Of a DNA stretch of 64,000 nucleotides, positions 27,099-35,420 are shown one piece after another. How positions within the stretch are numbered: position 1 is the first letter of the stretch; every line of letters starts with the position of its first letter. This DNA comes from Spirochaetota bacterium (GTDB lineage Bacteria; Spirochaetota; UBA4802; UBA5550). The stretch is taken from assembly GCA_016928865.1 (NCBI GenBank), contig JAFGJX010000070.1, positions 1-64,000 on the forward strand, read 5' to 3'. A program made the translations under genes and the position numbers. The notes below the pieces were generated by a model that was not told the origin of the DNA, did no database searches, and saw only the letters and a list, made by a program, of their open reading frames with translations.

Positions 27099-28109
27099 AT
27101 GATCGTTCGTACCGTCGTATGTGTATGCCTGATTCTCATGCCTGTGGTGCTCGGCGCGCAGGAAAAACGTGAGATGAGATCTGACGTTCTGGCACAGGCA
27201 GCGGTCCCGGCGACACGAAATATAAAAGCGCCTGAAGCCGACGTGATGAAGAATGACGGAGATGCGTCTGCCCGGAAAAAGGAAGGGATCGCCATAATGA
27301 AAAAATCGATCCGGTATTCCATTCTCGCGGCCCTTCCCATAAACACCTATGTCGTTTCCCTCCTGACGTGGGACTGGGGCAAAACAACGAAATTCAGGGT
27401 GGGGCATGAAGGGTGGTTCGGGCATAACACCTATACCGGCGGCTCGGACAAGGTCGCGCACATGTTCTCATTTTACACGCTGATGAGGATACTCTATAAC
27501 GTATATGACTACACCGAGGACGGCGCGGACTCGAAATGGGCCTTTTCGGCAGGCCTTGCCACATTCATGGCGCTCGGCATCGAGATCGGGGACGGGTTCT
27601 GCAAAAACCAGAACGGGTTCGGGTATGCCGACCTTACCATGGGGCTGATCGGCATAGGGATAGCCTCGCTGCTTGAAGCGTTCCCGGCGGTCGATGCCTT
27701 CGTCAGCCTGAGCGCCCAGTACATCCCTACGAAATATTTCAGGAAGCATCCGCAGCGTCTGAAATGGTTCATGGACGACTACAGCGGATGGCGCTTTATG
27801 GCTAACATCAAGCTCGCCGGTTTCCGCTACCTCGGCATCAACATCCCGGAATTTCTCCGGTACGTGCAGTTCGATATCGGCTATTACACGACCGGGTATA
27901 CCACATACGATTATGCCTGGGGCGAGCTCGAACGCACCTTCAACATAAAGGGTAAGGAGCGGAACGTGTTTATCGGGATATCGGTCAACCTGACGGAATT
28001 CATCAAGGACTTCTTTGACGACAAGGAGAGCCTTGCCTGCAGGGCGCTGCAGCAGCCGTTCAAGTATTACCATGTTCCGCTCGGCGTCGATCATCGATTC
28101 AGGCTATAG
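27099..28109 (+). CDS. DUF2279 (YfiM-like) envelope protein
   Basis: A 336-residue exported protein. A signal peptide (VVLGAQ cleavage) is followed by a charged segment, a hydrophobic stretch and the DUF2279 core GGSDKVAHMFSFYTLMRI, with further membrane-like segments (about 145-220). The C-terminal half has alternating aromatic strands ending LGVDHRFRL, as in outer-membrane beta structures. Three in-frame ATGs lie at 27087, 27096 and 27099; ATGGAG at 27087 itself looks like the ribosome site, which favours 27099. Function is unknown. It lies 11 bp before the HTH gene and probably shares its transcript. Confidence 0.72.
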   Translation: MIVRTVVCVCLILMPVVLGAQEKREMRSDVLAQAAVPATRNIKAPEADVMKNDGDASARKKEGIAIMKKSIRYSILAALPINTYVVSLLTWDWGKTTKFRVGHEGWFGHNTYTGGSDKVAHMFSFYTLMRILYNVYDYTEDGADSKWAFSAGLATFMALGIEIGDGFCKNQNGFGYADLTMGLIGIGIASLLEAFPAVDAFVSLSAQYIPTKYFRKHPQRLKWFMDDYSGWRFMANIKLAGFRYLGINIPEFLRYVQFDIGYYTTGYTTYDYAWGELERTFNIKGKERNVFIGISVNLTEFIKDFFDDKESLACRALQQPFKYYHVPLGVDHRFRL

Positions 28110-28120
28110 GGGGCGTCATT

Positions 28121-28588
28121 ATGAAGGAAAAAGACGTACGGGTCGATTACCGGAAGCACCAGGTTGTCCTCTACGCTGAAAAAAGGGACGGATCGTACGG
28201 ACCGGTGCGGACCGGCTCTTATATCACGAAGAATTATCTCGATGACTACTGGCTCAAGAGAAACAATCTCGAGCGTGAGTATCTCGAAAAGGTTCGCGGG
28301 GGAGAAATAAGTCCCATCGCCTATTACATGGTCCTCGAGGAGCTGACGCCGTCAGAGCTGGCGTCACGCGTGAAGCTGTCGACCCGGAAAGTGAAGCGAC
28401 ACATGACGCCTGAGCACTTCGGCGAGGCAACGGTGGAGCAGCTGCGTCGCTACTGCGAGGTATTCAACGTGCCGATTGCAGGCATGTTCCAGGCGGTTGT
28501 CACCAGGAAGAAGGGCGTCAGGGTTGAGGAATTGAAAACAGATAATCCTTATTTCAGCATATATACCATCGCGACGGAGAAAAAATGA
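28121..28588 (+). CDS. Small HTH-like regulatory protein
   Basis: A 155-residue protein. Residues about 75-125 (LTPSELASRVKLSTRKVKRH, then TVEQLRRYCEVFNVPIAGMF) have the helix-turn-helix layout of Cro/XRE repressors. The N-terminal 70 residues (VVLYAEKRDGSYGPV onward) are unrecognised. It overlaps the BtrH-like gene by four bases (ATGA), so the two proteins are made together. It may be the local regulator of the acyl-transfer cassette. Confidence 0.65.
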   Translation: MKEKDVRVDYRKHQVVLYAEKRDGSYGPVRTGSYITKNYLDDYWLKRNNLEREYLEKVRGGEISPIAYYMVLEELTPSELASRVKLSTRKVKRHMTPEHFGEATVEQLRRYCEVFNVPIAGMFQAVVTRKKGVRVEELKTDNPYFSIYTIATEKK

Positions 28589-29589
28589 CGTTCAAGCATA
28601 CCATGGCGGCGCACTGCGAGTCCGGCACGGTCGCCGCTCTGTTGAAGCACGAGGGAATGGACATCTCCGAGCCGCTTGTGTTCGGCATGTCCGCCGGCAT
28701 ATTCTTCGGCTATTTCGAATCAAGGAAATTCCCTTTCCCGACATTCGTGGTGAGGAACCGTCCCGGACAGATCAGGACCGGCATGGCGAGCCGCATCGGG
28801 GTGAAATTCAGGGAACAGAAGTTCCGTGATCCGGGAGCGGGGGAAAGGGCTCTTGACGATCTTCTTGCCCGGGAGATCCCTGTCGCGTGCCAGACTGATT
28901 TTTTCTACATGAACTACCTGCCCGGCCATGTGCGGGTGCATATCAATGTCCATTTTATCATCGCGGTTGAAAAGAAAGACGGCGTCTACCTGGTGAGCGA
29001 CTGCTATTCGCCCGATATCGCTCCGCTCGACAGGGATTCGATGATGAAGGCCCGCTTCGCCGGGGGCAGCTTCGCGCCGCGCGGCTTCATGTTTTATCCG
29101 GTATCGGTGCCGGAGCGAATCGATTACCGGACAGCGATATGGAAGGGAATCCGCAGCGCGGCCTTCAACATGGTCAGGCTGCCCATGCCGTTCCTGGGGG
29201 TCAGGGGGATACGGCTCTTTGCGAAAAAAGTCGTTGACTGGCCGCGTCTCGCCCGCGACACCGAGCACCTGTCTCACGAAATCATGAAGATAAACATCCT
29301 GCTCGAAGACCAGGGCACCGGCGGGGCCGGATTCAGGTTCATGTACGCGACCTTCCTGCGCGAAGCGGCCGAGCGTCTCAAAGACCCGGATCTCCACGAT
29401 ATGTCGAAGCGTATCATGGAGATAGGAGACAGATGGCGCGAGATATCCCTTTTTGCCGCCCGCATCGGAAAGCGGCGCGATCTCGGACAGGACCGTCTCA
29501 GGGAGCTGAGCTCCCTGATATATGAACGCGCTGACGCGGAAGAGTCATTTTTCAGGGATCTGCTGGCTATGAGTAAAAAAAAGATATGA
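28585..29589 (+). CDS. BtrH-like (BtrH_N/DUF4872) acyltransferase
   Basis: A 334-residue protein related to butirosin biosynthesis protein H, which moves an acyl group from an acyl carrier protein to an amine. The N-terminal papain-like motif is AAHCESGTVAALLKHEG, with the nucleophile Cys in HCES, followed by LVFGMSAGIFFGY. The region VHINVHFIIAVEKKDGVYLV carries a candidate catalytic His. The C-terminal part (about 200-334) is helical as in DUF4872. An acyl carrier gene follows 15 bp downstream, which fits the family's known partner. Confidence 0.78.
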   Translation: MTFKHTMAAHCESGTVAALLKHEGMDISEPLVFGMSAGIFFGYFESRKFPFPTFVVRNRPGQIRTGMASRIGVKFREQKFRDPGAGERALDDLLAREIPVACQTDFFYMNYLPGHVRVHINVHFIIAVEKKDGVYLVSDCYSPDIAPLDRDSMMKARFAGGSFAPRGFMFYPVSVPERIDYRTAIWKGIRSAAFNMVRLPMPFLGVRGIRLFAKKVVDWPRLARDTEHLSHEIMKINILLEDQGTGGAGFRFMYATFLREAAERLKDPDLHDMSKRIMEIGDRWREISLFAARIGKRRDLGQDRLRELSSLIYERADAEESFFRDLLAMSKKKI

Positions 29590-29604
29590 AGACATGGTGA
29601 GGCT

Positions 29605-29883
29605 ATGACGGCAAACATTCCAGATGCGTTAAAAAACGAGATCAAGCTCCTGATCATTGACGCGCTCAATATCGATGATGTGGGCCCGGAAGAGGTGGGG
29701 GATGATGATGCCCTGTTCGGCGACGGGAACGTGCTCGGACTGGATTCGATTGATGCGCTTGAGATTGTCATGGCGCTCCAGGAGAAATACGGAGTGCGGA
29801 TCGACGACAAGAACCAGGCGCGTTTCATTCTCAAATCAATAACCACGATCGCAGAATATATCGAGGCAAACAGGACGAGATAA
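29605..29883 (+). CDS. Acyl carrier protein 2
   Basis: A 92-residue carrier protein with the phosphopantetheine site LGLDSIDALEIVMALQEKYG (Ser about residue 48). GGTGAGG precedes the ATG. It directly follows the BtrH-like gene, so the loaded form is its probable acyl donor. It differs clearly from acyl carrier protein 1, suggesting separate channels in the pathway. Confidence 0.9.
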   Translation: MTANIPDALKNEIKLLIIDALNIDDVGPEEVGDDDALFGDGNVLGLDSIDALEIVMALQEKYGVRIDDKNQARFILKSITTIAEYIEANRTR

Positions 29884-29887
29884 GCCG

Positions 29888-29913
29888 GAAGGCAAATGCG
29901 TGTATCGGCCTTC
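29888..29913. terminator. Hairpin between convergent genes
   Basis: GAAGGC (29888-29893) and GCCTTC (29908-29913) form a 6-bp stem with a 14-nt loop between acyl carrier protein 2 and the convergent radical SAM gene. There is no long T-tract, so termination would be weak. Confidence 0.4.
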
Positions 29914-29918
29914 TTCGG

Positions 29919-31289
29919 TCATGCGCCGGTATAGAATTCGTCCTTTGACACGTCAATGGCCCCGCGCAGTTTCGACTGGAGCACGAGTGAGAATATTGTC
30001 CTGTGTATCCGTTCGTTGGGAAATCTGGGCAGGTGATAGAGGGTTCGCCTTACGATTTCCCTGAAGGAATATCCCCGATCGCCTATTCGCTTGAGCGCAT
30101 CGAATATATCCGCGTCTCTGATGGTCGGGTGCACAAAATTAACCAGCTTGCTGTCGTCAAGTTTTCCCTCCCGCTCCAGGCGTTCGTACAGCCGCGTCCC
30201 GGGGAGCGCCTTTATGGGAAATATAACCGGGATGATGCTCGTTTCCCGGCAGAATTCAAGGGTGCGGAAATAGGTGTCGATATCGTCATCCTCGTAGCCG
30301 ATAACGAACCATCCCGATACAAGTATGCCCTGGTCCTGTATGAACCGGATATGCTCCTTCATGACGGCGATCACGTCGCCTCCCTTCCGGGCGCCCATTT
30401 TGTTAATGGCTCCGGATCCGGCAAGGGTCTTCGGGTTGACCGACTCCATGCCGATCGCCGCGTATATGAGACCGGCCTCCGCCGCTTTTTTTATGACAGC
30501 CCTCCCTTTTTGATCTGCCGCAGCATCGAGATTGGCCTGTCCCGTCCAGAAGCGCCTTTTCTTCAGATTTGAGATCGCCCCGTACAGATCGAGGTAGTAG
30601 TCATAGGACGCCTTCTTCCCGAACACGGAGTCATCGAGCAGGTAATAGTAATTACTGAACGAATTGATCTCAGCAACGACGTCCGAAACGGACCTGGTCC
30701 TGAAGCCGGGGCCAAACAGCTCCGTCACAGTGCAGAAATCGCAGTTGATCGGACAGCCGCGCACTGCATAGACCGTGTCAAAAACATATTTTTTCCTGTA
30801 GGGGCGCCTCAACGGCAGCGGCACGTGATTCAGGTCGGGATAGCGGTTGATCTGGTGAAGGGTACGTCCCCGCGGATCAAAGGGCTTCGGCGAGCAAACG
30901 TAAAAGTCTTTCAGTGAATTATGCTCTGCATCGCGGACAATTACAGGCCAGAGCTCCTCCGCCTCTCCAATCGCCACCGCATCAGCGTGCATGATCGCGC
31001 GAAAGGGCACCACTGACGGCTGGGGCCCACCCATGACGACAGTGACGCCCCGCCTGCGGAACTGATCCGCGATCTCGTATGCTCTGTTTTCCGCGGTATA
31101 GCGCACGCTTATCCCCACGAGGTCCACGGGCTCGTCGAAGCGTTCATCGTCCTCCCAGAGGAGGTCGATGAACTGGTAGTCGTGCCCGGGAGCGCTTCCA
31201 GCCAGGATCGGCAAAGAGAGCGGCATGAACGGGTCATTCTTGCGAAGCGGGTCACGAAGGGAAGCCGCGAGTATCAGTTTTATTCTCAT
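29919..31289 (-). CDS. B12-binding-domain radical SAM protein 3
   Basis: A 456-residue protein with an N-terminal cobalamin-binding-like domain (VDLVGISVRYTAENRAYEIA, VVMGGPQPSVVP) and a radical SAM core with cysteines in CPINCDFC. LPGTRLYERLEREGKL near residue 375 is typical of the HpnJ/HpnP-like lipid-modifying group and its relatives. It is the last gene of a minus-strand run: MBL hydrolase, methyltransferase, this gene, with gaps of about 74 to 80 bp. The substrate is unknown. Confidence 0.86.
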   Translation of the reverse strand: MRIKLILAASLRDPLRKNDPFMPLSLPILAGSAPGHDYQFIDLLWEDDERFDEPVDLVGISVRYTAENRAYEIADQFRRRGVTVVMGGPQPSVVPFRAIMHADAVAIGEAEELWPVIVRDAEHNSLKDFYVCSPKPFDPRGRTLHQINRYPDLNHVPLPLRRPYRKKYVFDTVYAVRGCPINCDFCTVTELFGPGFRTRSVSDVVAEINSFSNYYYLLDDSVFGKKASYDYYLDLYGAISNLKKRRFWTGQANLDAAADQKGRAVIKKAAEAGLIYAAIGMESVNPKTLAGSGAINKMGARKGGDVIAVMKEHIRFIQDQGILVSGWFVIGYEDDDIDTYFRTLEFCRETSIIPVIFPIKALPGTRLYERLEREGKLDDSKLVNFVHPTIRDADIFDALKRIGDRGYSFREIVRRTLYHLPRFPNERIHRTIFSLVLQSKLRGAIDVSKDEFYTGA

Positions 31290-31363
31290 GGTGTCATAGT
31301 ACGGGTTACCGGGTGTTTACCGCAATAATTATATCATTTGCAGCTGTTGCAATCCATCAATAT

Positions 31364-32407
31364 TCACGGCTTGGTGGCCGTAATGATGCCAAGACCAGGG
31401 GAATGATTGATGGCGTGGTAGCGCGTGCGGCTGAATCCGGACTGATCCAGAAAGTCGGCTATCTCGGCATGTGTGTATATCCTTCCTTCAGTCGAGTTGA
31501 ATAGTTCAAGGAGGACAAAGTAGGCGTTGGCCTTCATGAACCGGGAAGGGGATGCCTTTCCGATATGATCCATGATGACAAGCAGACCGCCGTGATTGAG
31601 TGAGCGGCATATCTTGACGAGGATTGTTTTTAAAATGACCGGATCAAATATACGGATGGTATTGAACATGAGAATGATATCCTGGCCGTCAGGAAGCTCG
31701 TCTTTCAGAAAATCTCCTGCCATAAACGATATCCGTCCAGAAAGTCCGGTTGACAATATGTTCTCCATGGCAATTCGTGAGGCCGAAGGCCAGTCATACA
31801 CCACGCCGGTTAACCGCGGATAGCGTTTGCAAAATTCGATTGAGTACTGGCCATGGCTGCCGCCCAGGTCAAGGAGGTGTTCTGCGGTCCGGGGGATTCG
31901 AATTCTCTTTAGGATTTCCGGCGATAACATCATGGCCGCGCTTTTAAGACCTGCATGGTACGCGTCCCATCTCTTCTGGTCCTGATCGAGCCATTCGTAG
32001 CCAAGACGAGGCGGTCGTCCGTGTCGCATGGATTCGTCCAGATATTCCCAGCGGGCCGATATGTCGTTGAATTGATCGAACATGGCCGAAATATTTGATG
32101 GAGAATCGTGCAGGAGCCAATTCTGCGTCATGAACGTATTTCTGATTTTATTTCGCCTGATGCGCACGTATCCAAGGCTTTCAAGGGCGCCTATAAGAAG
32201 ACCGAGGCCGGCGCGGTCAGTCCCGGTTGCCGAGGTGATCTGATCGATAGTTTTTGCATCGCGGCCTATTGCGTCGAACAAGCCGAGCCGGAGGGCCGTC
32301 ATGACCGCTTTGAAAGCCAGCACGCCCATGAGGTCTGCCATCGGACCGGGTCCCTTCCCCAGGCGCAGGAGGGCTATGCGCTCAAACAGGTTTAGCTGAA
32401 CCGGCAT
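31364..32407 (-). CDS. SAM-dependent O-methyltransferase with dimerisation domain
   Basis: About 347 residues. A winged-helix dimerisation domain (about 20-105, with LRLGLFDAIG and GLLIGALESLGYVRI) is followed by a class I methyltransferase fold whose SAM loop is LLDLGGSHGQYSIEFC. This is the layout of plant caffeate-type and polyketide O-methyltransferases. The ATG at 32407 has GGAGAA at good spacing; a GTG six bases upstream is less likely. It probably methylates a hydroxyl on the product of the locus. Confidence 0.82.
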   Translation of the reverse strand: MPVQLNLFERIALLRLGKGPGPMADLMGVLAFKAVMTALRLGLFDAIGRDAKTIDQITSATGTDRAGLGLLIGALESLGYVRIRRNKIRNTFMTQNWLLHDSPSNISAMFDQFNDISARWEYLDESMRHGRPPRLGYEWLDQDQKRWDAYHAGLKSAAMMLSPEILKRIRIPRTAEHLLDLGGSHGQYSIEFCKRYPRLTGVVYDWPSASRIAMENILSTGLSGRISFMAGDFLKDELPDGQDIILMFNTIRIFDPVILKTILVKICRSLNHGGLLVIMDHIGKASPSRFMKANAYFVLLELFNSTEGRIYTHAEIADFLDQSGFSRTRYHAINHSPGLGIITATKP

Positions 32408-32487
32408 TCGCACTTCTCCGGGGATTCATGCATCCTTATCCCAGTATTGCATCGCGTCATGCTGATACCCTCGCCATGGCTTTCCGT

Positions 32488-33336
32488 TTATTCAAAGCGA
32501 TAGTACACGTGCTGTTGCGCGAGGCCGGCAAAACCGTACGCGGCGGCTTTTTTTTCGAACTGCTCCCAATTGTCCCCGTAATGCGCCAGGTAGGTTTTCT
32601 TCTTTATATCACCGGGGAGTTCTTTCAGCTCATCAATGCCGGCATGCACGCCGCCCGTGAAAAACTGACAGTCATGGAATATCGTTTCAAAGTTGAATTC
32701 CCTGTCGTACACGGTCACCAGGTCTTCGTCGTACCTGGTGTCGCTTGTGAACAGAACCCGGTCGTCAATAATGGCCCCGCAGCTCCAGAAAGAACTCTGC
32801 CAGTCCGGCGCCGAATCGGGGATGTGCTTGGTCCGCACCATTTTTATGTCGATTGATCCCACTTTTGCATGGAGCGTCTCGCGACGGTATTCGGGAAGTC
32901 TGCTGGGACGAAGAACATCAAAATAATCTTCAAAAGTCAGGACGGTATGTGCGGTTTTTTCATTATGCCCGCATCCGCCGCGGAGTGACATTTCCCATAA
33001 AAAATGCTGGTAGGTAGCATTGATGACCATGCGCGGCTTTCGCTTTGACACATACCTTCCGTTGATAGCGATCTCTTCAAGACCGCCGATATGGTCCGAA
33101 TGTGAATGCGTTATGAGGAGATTCTGTATTTCAGTGACCGGTATGCCGAGTTCGCTGAGCGCCTGCGGGCATCGGGTGCCGCAATCAATGAGTAGATGAT
33201 CGTTACCTTTTATGACGAGTAGATTTGTCTGATAGTGCCTTCGGGAAAACGCGCTTCCGACACCGATAAAAAAAAGCTCAAGCTTTCCGCTGTTTGACAG
33301 CACGACCTTTTTTTTCTTCAATGCATTGATCTTCAT
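32488..33336 (-). CDS. Metallo-beta-lactamase-fold hydrolase
   Basis: A 282-residue hydrolase with the metal site THSHSDHIGG, a preceding LIDCGTRCP, and later FHDCQFFTGG and TYLAHYGDNW. The set fits RNase Z/phosphodiesterase-like members of the superfamily better than true lactamases. GGAG precedes the ATG. It is the first gene of a minus-strand run with the methyltransferase and a radical SAM gene. In biosynthetic loci such enzymes often cleave thioesters or lactones; that is inference here. Confidence 0.8.
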   Translation of the reverse strand: MKINALKKKKVVLSNSGKLELFFIGVGSAFSRRHYQTNLLVIKGNDHLLIDCGTRCPQALSELGIPVTEIQNLLITHSHSDHIGGLEEIAINGRYVSKRKPRMVINATYQHFLWEMSLRGGCGHNEKTAHTVLTFEDYFDVLRPSRLPEYRRETLHAKVGSIDIKMVRTKHIPDSAPDWQSSFWSCGAIIDDRVLFTSDTRYDEDLVTVYDREFNFETIFHDCQFFTGGVHAGIDELKELPGDIKKKTYLAHYGDNWEQFEKKAAAYGFAGLAQQHVYYRFE

Positions 33337-33525
33337 TAAGGACTCCGTCAGTTTGAACAGAATGAAGTGGCATCTGATTATACGGGCATGAGGATAAAAA
33401 AGTCAAGTGTAATAGTGGAAAATCTTTGCATTGAAACATGGAGATCCATCTGCTGCCGGCGCAGCATCCTATTATTATTGACAGCGCGGGATATTAATAC
33501 AATAGTGCGCCATCACGAGCGCAGG

Positions 33526-34095
33526 ATGGTTCAGATGGGGGCATACAGGCCGGTCACAGTTTTGGATTCATTAAAAACCGTAGTTTTCATTCTTCTCGTG
33601 CTCTGGATGATGCTTGTCCTCGGATACATCCTGCCGCTTGCCGATTTTGGAATACAACCGCGCACCGCGCCGGGTCTCATCGGAATACTGTGCGCGCCTT
33701 TTATACATGCCGGACCGGACCACCTGGTGACAAATTCAATAAGCCTCCTCATCCTGGGACCGATTTTCATGGTGATGGAACGCCGGCTTTCATTTGAGAT
33801 CATCCTGTATATTATACTGCTTTCAGGCCTCGGGACATGGCTGATCGGACGCGCCGAATTCACCCACATTGGCGCAAGCGGCGTGGTGTACGGCCTGCTG
33901 GGGTATCTTCTTGCCGCAGGCATTTTCAAGAGAAACATAAAGGAAATCCTTGTGTCGATCCTCGTGTTTGTTTTATACGGAGGGGCAATCTGGGGAATTT
34001 TCCCGACAACCGGCTTTGTTTCCTGGGAAAGCCACCTTTCCGGTTTTCTCTCCGGTATTGCCGTGGCAAAAATATATTCGGATCGCTGCCGGTAG
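33526..34095 (+). CDS. Rhomboid family intramembrane serine protease 1
   Basis: An integral membrane protein of about 189 residues with six hydrophobic segments. The nucleophile Ser is in HIGASGVVYGLLGY and the catalytic His in SWESHLSGFLSG. HAGPDHLVTNSISLLILGP corresponds to the conserved second-helix HxxxN region. The frame is open from 33367, but the ATG at 33526 follows GAGCGCAGG and starts near the first membrane segment. Cleaves transmembrane substrates; its target is unknown. A second rhomboid lies at 63253-63957. Confidence 0.82.
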   Translation: MVQMGAYRPVTVLDSLKTVVFILLVLWMMLVLGYILPLADFGIQPRTAPGLIGILCAPFIHAGPDHLVTNSISLLILGPIFMVMERRLSFEIILYIILLSGLGTWLIGRAEFTHIGASGVVYGLLGYLLAAGIFKRNIKEILVSILVFVLYGGAIWGIFPTTGFVSWESHLSGFLSGIAVAKIYSDRCR

Positions 34096-34142
34096 TGTAA
34101 CGCCTCAGAAGCTGTTAAAGTCTATCTCAATAGGTTTCTCAC

Positions 34143-34219
34143 GCGCCGGAAAAAAGAACTGTCTGAGTTTTCAATGTTTTTGTCCGAGTTCCGCAGGCCG
34201 CGAGGCTTTTTTCCGGCGC
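34143..34219. terminator. Long stem-loop between convergent genes
   Basis: GCGCCGGAAAAAAG (34143-34156) pairs perfectly with CTTTTTTCCGGCGC (34206-34219), 14 bp, enclosing 49 nt. It fills the gap between the rhomboid and the convergent downstream gene. It may act as a terminator in both directions, though the large loop is atypical. Confidence 0.55.
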
Positions 34220-34220
34220 T

Positions 34221-35099
34221 TCATCGGCCTATCGTGACAGGCTCTTTGTGTGGAGCTTTTACGTCTCCTGCCGGAATAATTGTCACGTGGTAGCACTTCT
34301 GTCGCTTTTCAAGGATTGCGTAGAGAAGGCCTTCCTCCTGCAGCCTGACAAGAGTTTCTGCCAGTACCGAACGGAATTGGCTTCGAAGCGAGTCGCCGAG
34401 CATAAACCCGATCCTTGTGCGCATCATTTCGATTATGGCCGCAGACAGGGTATTCACGTTCTCGGGGTAGGGCAACACCACGTAATAATCGTCATAGAAA
34501 ACATCAAAACTGACGCTGTAGCTGTGCGTGGTGATCGGCACGGCGTTCTCATTTAAATCCCTGAGGACGGACTGGTACGAGGCGGGCCTGAGGGCCGAAG
34601 AGATGGCGATCTTCACTGGCGGAAGATCGCCACGGGACATGATGGAATCCTGAAAGCGATGCGCGAGCCTGTCGAGGCCGCGGGCCGTATCCAGGTCCAG
34701 GGCGCGATAGAGTTTCCTGACATTGTAAAAGTAATACGGCGCGTCTGCGCCAGATTCGAGGCTGACCAGCCTGCCGCTCTCAAGTGCGGGCTCAATATCT
34801 TCATCACGCTCAAGCGGTTTGTTGCCAGAGCCGAGAGCAATTCGCATGTGGTCCTGGAAGAGCCTTGTCCTCAATTGTTTTTCTATAATTGTGGTAGCGT
34901 AATCTTCATAGAGAGGGATCAGCTCTATATAGCGATGCTCCATCTTCTGTATTGTTTCCAGATATGAGTAAACGTCTCGAACCGTCCGTGAGAGGATATA
35001 CCGGTAAGAGAGGAATATCGATACTGCGGATGCGATTATGACCGCAACCATGATTGTTAGAATATGGGCTCGTTTGTTTGACGGAATATCGGTTTTCAT
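34221..35099 (-). CDS. Membrane-anchored DUF5715-like protein
   Basis: A 292-residue protein with an N-terminal anchor (about 12-33, ILTIMVAVIIASAVSIFL) and a periplasmic domain. Residues about 165-215 (SSALRPASYQSVLRDLNENA, then THSYSVSFDV) resemble the DUF5715 pattern related to M15-type D-Ala peptidases, including the candidate metal His and Asp. A cell-wall-related role is plausible but the assignment rests on this short pattern. GGATG upstream could act as ribosome site. Confidence 0.55.
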   Translation of the reverse strand: MKTDIPSNKRAHILTIMVAVIIASAVSIFLSYRYILSRTVRDVYSYLETIQKMEHRYIELIPLYEDYATTIIEKQLRTRLFQDHMRIALGSGNKPLERDEDIEPALESGRLVSLESGADAPYYFYNVRKLYRALDLDTARGLDRLAHRFQDSIMSRGDLPPVKIAISSALRPASYQSVLRDLNENAVPITTHSYSVSFDVFYDDYYVVLPYPENVNTLSAAIIEMMRTRIGFMLGDSLRSQFRSVLAETLVRLQEEGLLYAILEKRQKCYHVTIIPAGDVKAPHKEPVTIGR

Positions 35100-35245
35100 T
35101 GCTACATCCGGATCAATGCGAAATACAGCGCCTTAAAAAATGTGTCAATAGATAATTTATCACCAAAATTTTTAAGCCGTTTTATTATGCGACGGTATTG
35201 AAAGATCACAATAAATTTAGTATATTAAAATATACTTAACAGATT

Positions 35246-35390
35246 CCTGAAAAACTCCATCCTTGGAGTTTTTCAGGGACGGTGTTGCTAAGTAAATTAG
35301 TAACACCTTGCATTTTTCTCGGCTACGTACCTCGAAAAATGGCGATATGTCCATGTATCGCTGACAGTTTGCTGTTTTTCAACAAACTGT
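35246..35390 (-). repeat. 145-bp five-hairpin repeat, copy 2 (inverted)
   Basis: The same element as at 7344-7488, in reverse orientation. Stems on the plus strand: E 35246-35258 with 35265-35277; D 35281-35289 with 35299-35307; C 35312-35318 with 35334-35340; B 35342-35347 with 35356-35361; A 35364-35374 with 35380-35390. The stem D change from T-A in copy 1 to G-C here is compensatory, and most other differences fall in loops. Just outside, ACTTAACAG (35234-35242) and CTGTTAAAGT (35387-35396) form imperfect terminal inverted repeats. It fills most of the 321 bp without a gene between 35100 and 35420. Confidence 0.9.
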
Positions 35391-35420
35391 TAAAGTTAGA
35401 TTGTTTATTTATCCTGGATC

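Noticed and set aside
14363-31289. A ladderane lipid cluster
   Set aside because: Multiple B12-type radical SAM proteins with KS and ACP recall published candidate ladderane genes, but no diagnostic gene is recognisable and the crotonase/BtrH content differs.
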